A stretch of DNA of 64,000 bases, from the NCBI GenBank assembly GCA_045546035.1, contig JAZQCB010000039.1:33157-97156 (forward strand), read 5' to 3'. Below are positions 57,405 to 64,000 of this stretch, one piece after another. Every line of letters starts with the position of its first letter. Position 1 is the stretch's first letter. The notes under the pieces were generated by a model. It was not told the origin of the DNA and did not search any database. It saw only the letters and a program-made list of their open reading frames with translations. The stretch comes from Aristaeella sp045546035 (lineage in GTDB: Bacteria > Bacillota > Clostridia > Christensenellales > Aristaeellaceae). The translations under genes and the position numbers were made by a program.

Positions 57405-57992
57405 TCAGTCTCCCTGCGTCATGCCGCCTTCCGCGGCGGAAGCCCGCAGCCCCGTCGCGCCAGTCTCTACCAACATCATATTCGGACCGACGGGGACTGT
57501 CAAGTCGATGGCTTTGGCTCCGTTGGAACTGATCATGTTCAGCTTGACCGCTTCGGTGCAGACGCTGACGTCCCCGCTGGAATAGGTCAGCTGTGCCTTC
57601 AGCCCCTCATTCTTTCCGGCGATGTCCTCGATGCGGATGTCCATCTTCCGGATTTCCGCGCCGGTGGTTCCGATGGCCGCCGCCTGGATCAGAAGCGCCA
57701 GGACAAGCACCGCGGCCAGAAGGCCGATCGCCGCCTTGGCGACGCCCCAGCGGATTCCCTCCCCGCTGATGATCCTTTCCTTCGCCGAAGGCTCGGACAG
57801 AACCTGGAACCGCCCGCTGGGGCTGATGCCCAGGCCGCCGGTCCAGTCCTGCGTATTCCGCCATTCGCGGTTCTCCAGCCGGCCGGATACGGTCATCCGC
57901 TCCCGCCTGAGGCTGGTGGCCTGCATCCGGGGTTCGACCTGAGCAAAACGGACGCTGCGGCGGATCCGGTTGGAAGCGGCGGTGGTCGTCAT
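57405..57992 (-). CDS. ftsL: FtsL-like cell division protein
   Basis: 195 residues: a long basic cytoplasmic tail (1-85), one membrane helix (about 87-107, AIGLLAAVLVLALLIQAAAIG), a coiled-coil segment (about 108-145), and a Gly/Ser-rich C terminus. The assignment rests on topology and on position between mraZ and murE, since FtsL proteins are poorly conserved. GAGGG precedes the ATG. Confidence 0.7.
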   Translation of the reverse strand: MTTTAASNRIRRSVRFAQVEPRMQATSLRRERMTVSGRLENREWRNTQDWTGGLGISPSGRFQVLSEPSAKERIISGEGIRWGVAKAAIGLLAAVLVLALLIQAAAIGTTGAEIRKMDIRIEDIAGKNEGLKAQLTYSSGDVSVCTEAVKLNMISSNGAKAIDLTVPVGPNMMLVETGATGLRASAAEGGMTQGD

Positions 57993-58013
57993 GGTCTTTT
58001 CCCTCTTTCCTGT

Positions 58014-58535
58014 TTATTCTCCCCGATCCAGCGAGGCGATCATCTCCAGCAGCCCGGGCAGCTCCTGGCGGAAGCTCTCCCAGCTTTCCTCACCCGTCTT
58101 CGCCGCTGCGATCCGGACATGATCATTGGCGCCGGTGATTTCCACATCCCGCTCCTCCCGCAGGATCTTGGTTCTGATGGTGGCCGGAAGCAGAATGCGT
58201 CCCTGCGCGTCGCAGGCCTGCCCGTCATAGCTCAGGGCGTAAAACTGTTCCAGATACCGGTTAACCGCCGGGTTCAGGTGCCCCAGCCGTTCATAATCCG
58301 CGTTCCGCTTTTCCCACATCCGGGTGGGGTAGACCGCGATGCTGGAAAAATCATAGCCCGGGGCGATGCAGAAGGTCTCCCCCAGCCGTTCCCGAAAGCT
58401 CTGGGGGATCACCAGCCGGCCCTTGCTGTCAATGCTGTGGCTGTAGCTGCCGATAAACCGAAGGGGCCGCTCCCGGTTGTCCGACGCGCCTCCGACGTTT
58501 TCCGTCGGATTGCCGCCGCCTTTTTCTTCCAACAC
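58014..58535 (-). CDS. mraZ: Transcriptional regulator MraZ
   Basis: Regulator at the head of the dcw cluster. The double SpoVT/AbrB fold is visible: IGSYSHSIDSKGRLVIPQSFRERLG and the second copy YDGQACDAQGRILLPATIRTKI. I start at the GTG at 58535, which has AGGGGG 5 bases before it; the TTG at 58532 is almost as good. Either way the protein has about 28 residues before the conserved GSYSHSID, longer than the usual 3-6. It is 21 bases upstream of ftsL, leaving no room for rsmH. Confidence 0.9.
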   Translation of the reverse strand: MLEEKGGGNPTENVGGASDNRERPLRFIGSYSHSIDSKGRLVIPQSFRERLGETFCIAPGYDFSSIAVYPTRMWEKRNADYERLGHLNPAVNRYLEQFYALSYDGQACDAQGRILLPATIRTKILREERDVEITGANDHVRIAAAKTGEESWESFRQELPGLLEMIASLDRGE

Positions 58536-58550
58536 GACGACCCCCTTTCC

Positions 58551-58596
58551 CCCCACTTTTATACCCGATTTTGGGATTTGCTCCCCTTTTTCCCCA
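58551..58596 (-). promoter_or_regulatory. G-tract repeats, possible MraZ operator
   Basis: Just downstream of the mraZ -10, minus-strand GGG/GGGG tracts recur at about 9-13 bp spacing (near 58593, 58584, 58564 and 58553, with one reversed at 58573). MraZ of other bacteria binds TGGGN direct repeats about 10 bp apart in its own promoter. Eye-matched only. Confidence 0.45.
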
Positions 58597-58598
58597 CA

Positions 58599-58627
58599 AA
58601 TTTAGCACACAAATCGAACCCGCGCAA
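58599..58627 (-). promoter_or_regulatory. Promoter of mraZ, -35 inside a 21-bp palindrome
   Basis: Minus strand: -35 TTGCGC (58622-58627), 17-bp spacer, -10 TAAATT (58599-58604). Perfect 10-bp inverted arms (58619-58628 and 58630-58639) cover the -35. Confidence 0.6.
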
Positions 58628-58647
58628 GCCTTGCGCGGGAAGGCTTT

Positions 58648-58795
58648 TTGACGGCGGTTGTCATAAACGATATCATTGTCTTAACGTAATTGTAATATAT
58701 TTGCAATATTTGGATTTGACCTTGTGGCGCGTTTTTCATCGTCAATCCACATCTAGTGGGCGAAAAAAAAAGAGCCCCCGGAAGGGCTCTTTTCC
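58648..58795 (+). ncRNA. Possible small RNA between mraZ and the phosphoesterase gene
   Basis: A plus-strand promoter (-35 TTGACG 58648-58653, 17-bp spacer, -10 TATCAT 58671-58676) points away from mraZ. The next plus-strand landmark is a hairpin with a T-run at 58771-58795. A transcript of about 110 bases from 58683 would hold no open frame of note. The hairpin also serves the minus-strand phosphoesterase gene, so it is not independent evidence. Confidence 0.25.
58763..58794. terminator. Terminator of the phosphoesterase gene (T-run on both strands)
   Basis: A 7-bp stem (58771-58777 with 58784-58790) is followed on the minus strand by nine T and on the plus strand by TTTTCCC. Confidence 0.85.
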
Positions 58796-58811
58796 CTTTG
58801 AGCGTCCCCGC

Positions 58812-59546
58812 TCAAATATTACAAAAAGTTAATGATTGTTCTTTCGCTGGAACGATGATCCGCATCGGGGTGAATCCCAGGCTGTCGCAGGAGGTCAGCG
58901 CGTATGAAACGCCCCGGAGTTCTCCGGTAAAGCCGGCCTGAATGCCGGCTCCGTGCAGATGTCCGTAAACGCACATCGCCGCGCCCCGCTCTTCCATCAG
59001 ATCGGTAAACACGCTTTTCCGGGCGGAAGCGAGCAGGGGCGGAAAATGCAGCATTACGATCAGCGGCCTCCCCTTCGCGATTTTTTCCGCGGCCGAAAGC
59101 GCCATCTCCAGCCTTCCGACCTCCCGGAGGCAGATTTTTTCATCCGCCGGCGGGAGCGCGGATTCCTCCGTGGGAAAAATCCAGCCCCTGGTTCCGCAGA
59201 CGACCGCGTCCCCCAGATCCAGGGCATCCTGCTGCAGGGCGAACATGCCTTCCGGCAGAGCGGCGCGAACCCGGGTAATACTTCCCCACCAGTAGTCGTG
59301 GTTCCCCCGGATCAGCACTTTTTTCCCGGGCAGCGCCCCGATCGCCCGCAGGTCGCCGAGGGCGTCCTCCAGCCGCATGGCCCAGCTGATGTCCCCGGGA
59401 ATCAGCACCGTATCCTCTTCCGATACCATGCTCCGCCAGGCCTGGGAGATGCGCTCAAAATGCCCCTCCCACTGGGAACCGAAAACGCTCATGGGTTTGT
59501 CGGCTCCGCCCGGCAGATGCAGATCACCGATCGCGAACAGGCTCAT
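58812..59546 (-). CDS. Calcineurin-like metallophosphoesterase
   Basis: 244 residues with all metal motifs: AIGDLHLPG (first Asp/His), LIPGDISWAM, IRGNHDYWWGS and YGHLHGAG. This compact type with GNHDYWW is widespread in Clostridia and of unknown substrate. The ATG follows a purine-rich site. It lies 24 bases downstream of the zinc-ribbon protein gene and probably shares its transcript. Confidence 0.85.
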   Translation of the reverse strand: MSLFAIGDLHLPGGADKPMSVFGSQWEGHFERISQAWRSMVSEEDTVLIPGDISWAMRLEDALGDLRAIGALPGKKVLIRGNHDYWWGSITRVRAALPEGMFALQQDALDLGDAVVCGTRGWIFPTEESALPPADEKICLREVGRLEMALSAAEKIAKGRPLIVMLHFPPLLASARKSVFTDLMEERGAAMCVYGHLHGAGIQAGFTGELRGVSYALTSCDSLGFTPMRIIVPAKEQSLTFCNI

Positions 59547-59570
59547 CCGCGTCCTTCCTTCCCCGGGCGG

Positions 59571-59999
59571 TCAGGTGTCTTCCTCTTCCTCATCCTCCGC
59601 TTCCCGTTCCTCATCTTCCCGAACCGCTTCCAGGCTCAGCTGTTCTTCCATCTCGTTGTATTCGGGGTTATGGATTCTCTCTTCCTCATCGGGGATGATT
59701 TCGTCCATATTCGTGACATCGTCCATATTGGTCACGTCATCCATATCGCCGATGCTTCCCTCTTCGGTTTCCTCCGCTTCGCTGTTCTCCGCCTCGTCGC
59801 TGTTGCTCTTGTTCATTTCCTTCAGGCAGAACAGGCAAACATCTTTTCCCGGCAGGGCCGGCGCCTCGTTGCAGACGCTGCACAGCTCCACCTCATCTTC
59901 ATTTTTGCCGCCCTTCATCTCCCGAAGACAGACCTTGCAGTATTTCTGGTCCTCGGTCATGTAGTTCAGATCGCAGCGGGGGCATTTGACCAGTCTCAT
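59571..59999 (-). CDS. Zinc-ribbon protein with long acidic tail, function unknown
   Basis: 142 residues. Two zinc ribbons come first: CPRC(6-9)...CKVC and CSVC...CLFC, ending near residue 58. The rest is strongly acidic (Glu/Asp about half), with an exact tandem MDDVTN MDDVTN repeat near 85-96. No membrane segment or enzyme motif. GAGGAGGAG precedes the ATG at 59999. A strong promoter lies 185 bases upstream, giving a long leader. I do not recognise a family; relatives annotated as flagellar-type YvyF-like or zinc-ribbon proteins are only a loose analogy. Confidence 0.7.
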   Translation of the reverse strand: MRLVKCPRCDLNYMTEDQKYCKVCLREMKGGKNEDEVELCSVCNEAPALPGKDVCLFCLKEMNKSNSDEAENSEAEETEEGSIGDMDDVTNMDDVTNMDEIIPDEEERIHNPEYNEMEEQLSLEAVREDEEREAEDEEEEDT

Positions 60000-60184
60000 T
60001 TCGACTCCTCCTCGATTCCCTTTGGGACAGATCCCCACATTTTCTCCAATTTTGAGCGAAATATAGCTAAACGCTACGCAGGCCAATCGAAAAACAGGCA
60101 AAATCTGGGATTGATACCCACTTCCTCGGGTTTATTCTCCATTTTTCGGTATCCGCCTCCCGGCTTCGCGCTCCGGTTTTTGTG

Positions 60185-60213
60185 ATTATACTACCGTTCC
60201 ATATCACGCGCAA
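60185..60213 (-). promoter_or_regulatory. Sigma-A promoter of the zinc-ribbon protein gene
   Basis: Minus strand: -35 TTGCGC (60208-60213), 17-bp spacer, -10 TATAAT (60185-60190). The leader to the coding start is about 180 bases and contains a possible 22-codon frame (60074-60142). Confidence 0.75.
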
Positions 60214-60254
60214 GAGGGAAGCCGGTTTTTCCTGCCGTTTCCTGCTTTTTTGCC

Positions 60255-60908
60255 TCAGTCCCGTCCGGCTGGCTGTTCCCCGGATCGAACCTCCTCCGGC
60301 GGAGGCGGCGTCTTCTGGTCCCCTTCCGGAGGAAGCATACCCTCCAGGGCGGCCAGCAGCTCTTCCCGCCCGGTTCCGTCTTCGCCGCTGAAGCAGATAA
60401 TCTCCCAGGGCTGAACCAGCAGCGCGCGGCAGATCGGCGCCAGCTGTTTGCTTCTCGCGCCCCGGCTGATCTTGTCCGCCTTGGTCGCCACCACCGTAAA
60501 GGGAATGCCCGTTTCCCGAAGGAAGGCGTTCATGATCCTGTCGTCCTCCGTCGGCTCGTGCCGGATGTCCACCAGGCACAGCACATGGCGCAATTCCTCC
60601 GCCCGGGTGAAATAATCCCGCATCATCGTGCCCCACCGGGCCCGTTCCTTCTTGTCCACCTTCGCGAAGCCGTATCCCGGAAGATCCACCAGATGAAACC
60701 GGTCGTTGATCAGAAACAGGTTGATCAGCCGGGTTTTCCCGGGGGTGGCGCTGGTTCTCGCCAGTTTGTTGCGGCGGCAGAGCCGGTTAATCAGCGTGCT
60801 CTTTCCCACATTGCTCTTTCCGACGACGGCGATCTGCGGCAGTCCCCGCCCGGGAAAAGGGCCGTAATCCGCCAGGGACGTAATGAATTCCGCCTTCTTG
60901 ATTTCCAA
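60255..60908 (-). CDS. ysxC: Ribosome-assembly GTPase YsxC/EngB
   Basis: A 217-residue GTPase of late 50S assembly. VGKSNVGKSTLIN (G1), PGKTRLINLF (switch I), DLPGYGFAKV (G3), ATKADK (G4) are intact. The C-terminal 25 residues are a Pro/Glu-rich extension beyond the usual end near residue 195. It follows lon by 16 bases, the standard clpX-lon-ysxC order of Firmicutes. Confidence 0.95.
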   Translation of the reverse strand: MEIKKAEFITSLADYGPFPGRGLPQIAVVGKSNVGKSTLINRLCRRNKLARTSATPGKTRLINLFLINDRFHLVDLPGYGFAKVDKKERARWGTMMRDYFTRAEELRHVLCLVDIRHEPTEDDRIMNAFLRETGIPFTVVATKADKISRGARSKQLAPICRALLVQPWEIICFSGEDGTGREELLAALEGMLPPEGDQKTPPPPEEVRSGEQPAGRD

Positions 60909-60924
60909 CGTTTGCTCCTTCCGA

Positions 60925-63237
60925 TCAGGCCTCTGTCAGGGTTTCCTTCAGCACTTCCCCGATTTCCTCCGCCTCCACGATCCGGAACCTTTCCAGGACA
61001 TAACCGGGAATTTCCTCCAGATCCTTGTGGTTCTCCCTGGGAATGATCAGGGTCTTGATGCCCGCGCGATAGGCCGCCAGGGTTTTTTCCTTCAGGCCGC
61101 CGATGGGCAGCACCCGCCCCCGCAGCGTGATTTCCCCGGTCATGGCCACATCCTGCCGGGCTTTTCTTCCCGTCAGCGCGCTGACCAGGGCGGTCGTCAT
61201 GGTGACGCCGGCGCTGGGCCCGTCCTTGGGCACGGCCCCTTCCGGAATATGAATATGCAGATCAATCGCCTGATAGAAATCCGGCGCCAGCTTCAGCGTC
61301 TCGCTGTGGGCCCGGACCCAGCTGAAGGCGGCCTCCGCGCTTTCCTTCATGACATCGCCCAGCTGCCCCGTCAGCTTCAGGTTGCCCTTGCCGGGCATGG
61401 TGGTGCATTCCACCTCCAGCATTTCGCCGCCGACGCTGGTCCAGGCCAGGCCGTTGACCACGCCAATCCGGGGCTCCTTTTCGATCTGCTCGCGGGTATA
61501 CCGCTCGGCACCGAGAAAATCGTGCAGCAGCTTTTCCGTCACCGTGATCTGCTTCTTTCCCCGGTCCAGCAGATAGACCGCCGCCTTCCGGCAAACCTTC
61601 GCGGCCGTCCGCTCCAGGGTGCGGACACCCGCCTCCCGGGTATAATGCTCGATCATCCGCCGCATGACCTCGTCGCTCATGCGGATCGATCCCTCTTTCA
61701 TCCCATGCTCGCTGATCTGCCGGGGCATCAGATGCCGCTTCAGAATCTGGAGCTTCTCCTCCTCGGTATAGCTGGAAACCTCGATCAGTTCCATCCGGTC
61801 CAGCAGCGGCTCCGGAATGGATTCCATGCTGTTGGCGGTGGTGATGAACATGACCTTGCTCAGATCGAAGGGCACGTCGAGATAATGATCCCGGAAGGAG
61901 GAATTCTGTTCCGCGTCCAGCACCTCCAGCATCGCGCTGGCCGGATCCCCGCGGAAATCGCTGCTCATCTTGTCGATTTCGTCAAAGAGGAACACCGGGT
62001 TCATGGTGCCGGCCTGCTTCATCCCTGTGATGATCCGGCCCGGCATGCTGCCGATATAGGTTTTCCGGTGCCCCCGGATTTCCGCCTCGTCCCGGACGCC
62101 GCCCAGGCTCATCCGGACGAATTTCCGGTTCACCGCCTCTGCGATGGCCTTCACGATGCTTGTTTTGCCAACCCCAGGAGGTCCGACGAAGCAGAGGATC
62201 GGCCCCTTCATATTCTTTTTCATCCGGAGCACGGCCAGATATTCGATGATCCGCTCCTTGACCTTCTCGAGCCCGTAATGCTCCCGGTCCAATATCTCCC
62301 TCCCCCGGGTAAGATCCAGATTGTCCTCCGTCTCCTTTCCCCAGGGCAGATCCAGAATCCAGTCCACATAGGTCTCGCTGACGATGTATTCCGGGCTGCC
62401 GGGAGCGATCCGGCTCATCCGGTCAATTTCCTTTTCGCATTTGCTCCGGGCCTCCTCGTTCAGAGGCAGACCTTCCATCCGCTTGCGGATGCCTTCCTCC
62501 TCGGCTTCATCGTTCTCTCCCAGCTCCGTCTGGATGGCGCGGATCTGCTCCCGAAGGTAGAAATCCTTCTGGTTCCGATCCATGGCCTTGCGGATCCGGC
62601 TCTGGATTTCCCGCTCCGTGTTGATCAGGTCGGTTTCCCGAATCAGCGCCGCGCAGACCTTTTCCAGCCTTTTCAGTACCGTGAGTTCCTCGAGGACTTC
62701 CTGCCGCTCCTGCCATTTCCCCATGATCGTCGCCGCCAGAAGATCCGCCATCTCTCCCGGTTTTTCGATCGTCTTCATCCCGGCGACGGTCTCCTCGCTG
62801 ACCCGGGAGCCGCTCCTGGCGTATTCCTCGAACAGATCCTGCGCCGTCCGAACCATGGCCTTCGCGTCCGCGCTGCGGGGCGTCCCGTCCCGAAGGGGCT
62901 GGATGGACGCGGTCAGGCAGGGATCCGTCCCCGTCATTTCCAGGATGCGCCCCCGGGTTTCCCCTTCCACCAGGATCCGCAGGCTGTCCCCCGGAAGGTT
63001 CATGACCTGGCGGACGTTGGCCACGGTTCCGATGGTATAAAGATCCTCCGGCGCCGGGTCCTCGGTTTCCTCATCCTTCTGGGCAACGAGAAACAGCTTC
63101 TGCTTCTCCGCCATCCCTTTCTCCAGCGCGGCGACACTCCTGGGGCGGGCTACGTCGAAATGCAGCACCATTCCCGGAAAAACCAGCATGCCCCGCAGGG
63201 GGAGCACCGGCAGCTCCATTGTTTTCGGATTTGCCAT
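60925..63237 (-). CDS. lon: ATP-dependent protease Lon
   Basis: 770 residues. N-terminal LON substrate-binding domain (LPVLPLRGMLVFPGMVLHFDV...), a coiled-coil middle (DRNQKDFYLREQIRAIQTELGE), AAA+ module with FVGPPGVGKTSIVKAIA and FLFDEIDKM, then the protease with catalytic Ser in KDGPSAGVTMTTAL and Lys in GGLKEKTLAA. The start at 63237 has GGGAGG upstream. No CtsR or CIRCE heat-shock operator was recognised in the short promoter region. Confidence 0.97.
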   Translation of the reverse strand: MANPKTMELPVLPLRGMLVFPGMVLHFDVARPRSVAALEKGMAEKQKLFLVAQKDEETEDPAPEDLYTIGTVANVRQVMNLPGDSLRILVEGETRGRILEMTGTDPCLTASIQPLRDGTPRSADAKAMVRTAQDLFEEYARSGSRVSEETVAGMKTIEKPGEMADLLAATIMGKWQERQEVLEELTVLKRLEKVCAALIRETDLINTEREIQSRIRKAMDRNQKDFYLREQIRAIQTELGENDEAEEEGIRKRMEGLPLNEEARSKCEKEIDRMSRIAPGSPEYIVSETYVDWILDLPWGKETEDNLDLTRGREILDREHYGLEKVKERIIEYLAVLRMKKNMKGPILCFVGPPGVGKTSIVKAIAEAVNRKFVRMSLGGVRDEAEIRGHRKTYIGSMPGRIITGMKQAGTMNPVFLFDEIDKMSSDFRGDPASAMLEVLDAEQNSSFRDHYLDVPFDLSKVMFITTANSMESIPEPLLDRMELIEVSSYTEEEKLQILKRHLMPRQISEHGMKEGSIRMSDEVMRRMIEHYTREAGVRTLERTAAKVCRKAAVYLLDRGKKQITVTEKLLHDFLGAERYTREQIEKEPRIGVVNGLAWTSVGGEMLEVECTTMPGKGNLKLTGQLGDVMKESAEAAFSWVRAHSETLKLAPDFYQAIDLHIHIPEGAVPKDGPSAGVTMTTALVSALTGRKARQDVAMTGEITLRGRVLPIGGLKEKTLAAYRAGIKTLIIPRENHKDLEEIPGYVLERFRIVEAEEIGEVLKETLTEA

Positions 63238-63267
63238 CTTTTTCCTCCCGAAATCGTTATGGTTTTC

Positions 63268-63295
63268 AGTATACCGAATCAAGACGTTTTTGCAA
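63268..63295 (-). promoter_or_regulatory. Promoter of lon-ysxC
   Basis: Minus strand: -35 TTGCAA (63290-63295), 16-bp spacer, -10 TATACT (63268-63273). It abuts the clpX terminator. Confidence 0.6.
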
Positions 63296-63296
63296 G

Positions 63297-63330
63297 TGAA
63301 AAAAAACAGGATTCCGCCGAATCCTGTTTT
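63297..63330 (-). terminator. Rho-independent terminator of clpX
   Basis: A 10-bp stem (63305-63314 with 63319-63328) around a 4-base loop is followed on the minus strand by a run of eight T. Confidence 0.9.
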
Positions 63331-63351
63331 CCGGCGTTCGGTTGCCGGTTT

Positions 63352-64000
63352 TTACGAAACCTCGCTGTCGGGCGTCAGGTTCTTTTCGGTCCTTTTGGCG
63401 CCCCGCCTTCTGGGACCTTCCATGAGCTTCGGCCGCCCGCCGGTGACCGCGTCCCGATCGATGACGCAGGCATTGACATTGGTCATTCCCGGCAGCTCAA
63501 ACATGGTATCCAGCATACAGTCTTCAATAATCGCCCGAAGTCCCCGGGCCCCCGTTTTGCGGGAGATGGCCTGGCGGGCGATCTCCCGGACCGCGTCCTC
63601 TTCGAAGGTCAGCTGTACGCCGTCCATCTCCAGCAGCCTGATATACTGCTTGCAAAGGGCATTCTTCGGTTCCGTCAGAATCCGGATCAGCGCGTTTTCA
63701 TCCAGCCCGTCCAGCGTGACGATGATGGGAAGCCGCCCGACAAATTCCGGGATCAGCCCGTATTTGGTCAGATCCTCCGGGCGGACTTCCTTCAGGGCAT
63801 CCACCCGCTCCGGATCCCGCTGGCTCTGAATTTCGGCGCCGAAGCCCAGCACTTTCTTGCCGATCCGGTTCTCGATGATCGGAACCAGCCCGTCAAAGGC
63901 GCCGCCGCAGATGAAGAGGATGTCGGTGGTATCGATCTGAATCATTTCCTGGTGAGGATGCTTTCTTCCTCCCTGAGGCGGTACGGAAGCCACCGTCCCC
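63352..64000 (-). CDS. clpX: ATP-dependent Clp protease ATP-binding subunit ClpX, C-terminal part (cut by window edge)
   Basis: ClpX unfolds proteins for ClpP. The 215 residues present begin in GTVASVPPQGGRKHPHQE, just after the Walker B region. They include FICGGAFDGL, KYGLIPEFVGRLPIIV (sensor and pore-proximal region), RKTGARGLRAIIEDCMLDTMFELPG (sensor 2 with the GAR arginine) and a basic tail. The zinc-binding N domain and Walker A lie beyond the window. Confidence 0.96.
   Translation of the reverse strand, partial: GTVASVPPQGGRKHPHQEMIQIDTTDILFICGGAFDGLVPIIENRIGKKVLGFGAEIQSQRDPERVDALKEVRPEDLTKYGLIPEFVGRLPIIVTLDGLDENALIRILTEPKNALCKQYIRLLEMDGVQLTFEEDAVREIARQAISRKTGARGLRAIIEDCMLDTMFELPGMTNVNACVIDRDAVTGGRPKLMEGPRRRGAKRTEKNLTPDSEVS

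Overview
The window is a dense, GC-rich stretch of core chromosome from an anaerobic Firmicute of the Clostridia type. The evidence is the canonical Firmicute order priA-def-fmt-rsmB-rlmN-prpC-pknB-rsgA-rpe, a Prp protease gene between rplU and rpmA, consensus sigma-A promoters with 17-bp spacers, many TTG/GTG starts with strong GGAGG sites, and a MurE with the DNPR motif typical of meso-diaminopimelate peptidoglycan. An uncultured gut or rumen Clostridium relative (perhaps Christensenellales) fits, but this is inference. No insertion sequences, phage genes or CRISPR arrays were seen.

Layout. 1-5.4 kb: start of glmS, PPi-type phosphofructokinase, tyrA and aroF (aromatic amino acids), and a PAP2 membrane phosphatase. 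5.4-6.1 kb: seven-tRNA operon behind a perfect consensus promoter. 6.1-10.5 kb: PhoB-type two-component system, DegV fatty-acid-binding protein, VanY-type carboxypeptidase. 10.6-15.9 kb: polar amino acid ABC transporter, EamA exporter, GNAT plus flavin-type oxidase pair, tRNA-Leu. 16-33.1 kb: a long minus-strand run from a small membrane protein and cysteine desulfurase through priA, translation-maturation enzymes and the PASTA kinase/PP2C pair to mnmE, an iron alcohol dehydrogenase, radC, an ElyC/SanA-like gene and rsmG. 33.5-40.4 kb: secreted SH3 protein, sodium/solute symporter, tatD, metG, and rplU-prp-rpmA with a leader. 40.4-46.5 kb: two secreted PIG-L-family proteins coupled to tsaE-tsaB-rimI, then an FMN-riboswitch-controlled riboflavin transporter. 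46.5-49.5 kb: galactokinase and an orphan sugar-type binding protein. 49.5-58.6 kb: a pruned division/cell-wall (dcw) cluster. 58.6-64 kb: phosphoesterase, zinc-ribbon protein, ysxC, lon and the 3' part of clpX.

Most genes serve translation, tRNA modification, cell-wall synthesis and division. The most unusual items are: (i) a tandem PIG-L pair in which one copy keeps the metal-binding residues and the other has lost most of them and is fused to a phosphodiester-glycosidase (NAGPA/DUF2233-like) domain; (ii) short degenerate tandem or direct repeats (25-38 bp) that sit directly against the -35 box of four separate promoters; (iii) a dcw cluster reduced to mraZ-ftsL-murE-mraY-murD-ftsQ-ftsA-ftsZ, with G-tract repeats resembling MraZ boxes upstream; (iv) a possible small RNA between mraZ and the phosphoesterase gene. 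Motifs, start sites and repeats were read by eye; no database search was possible.
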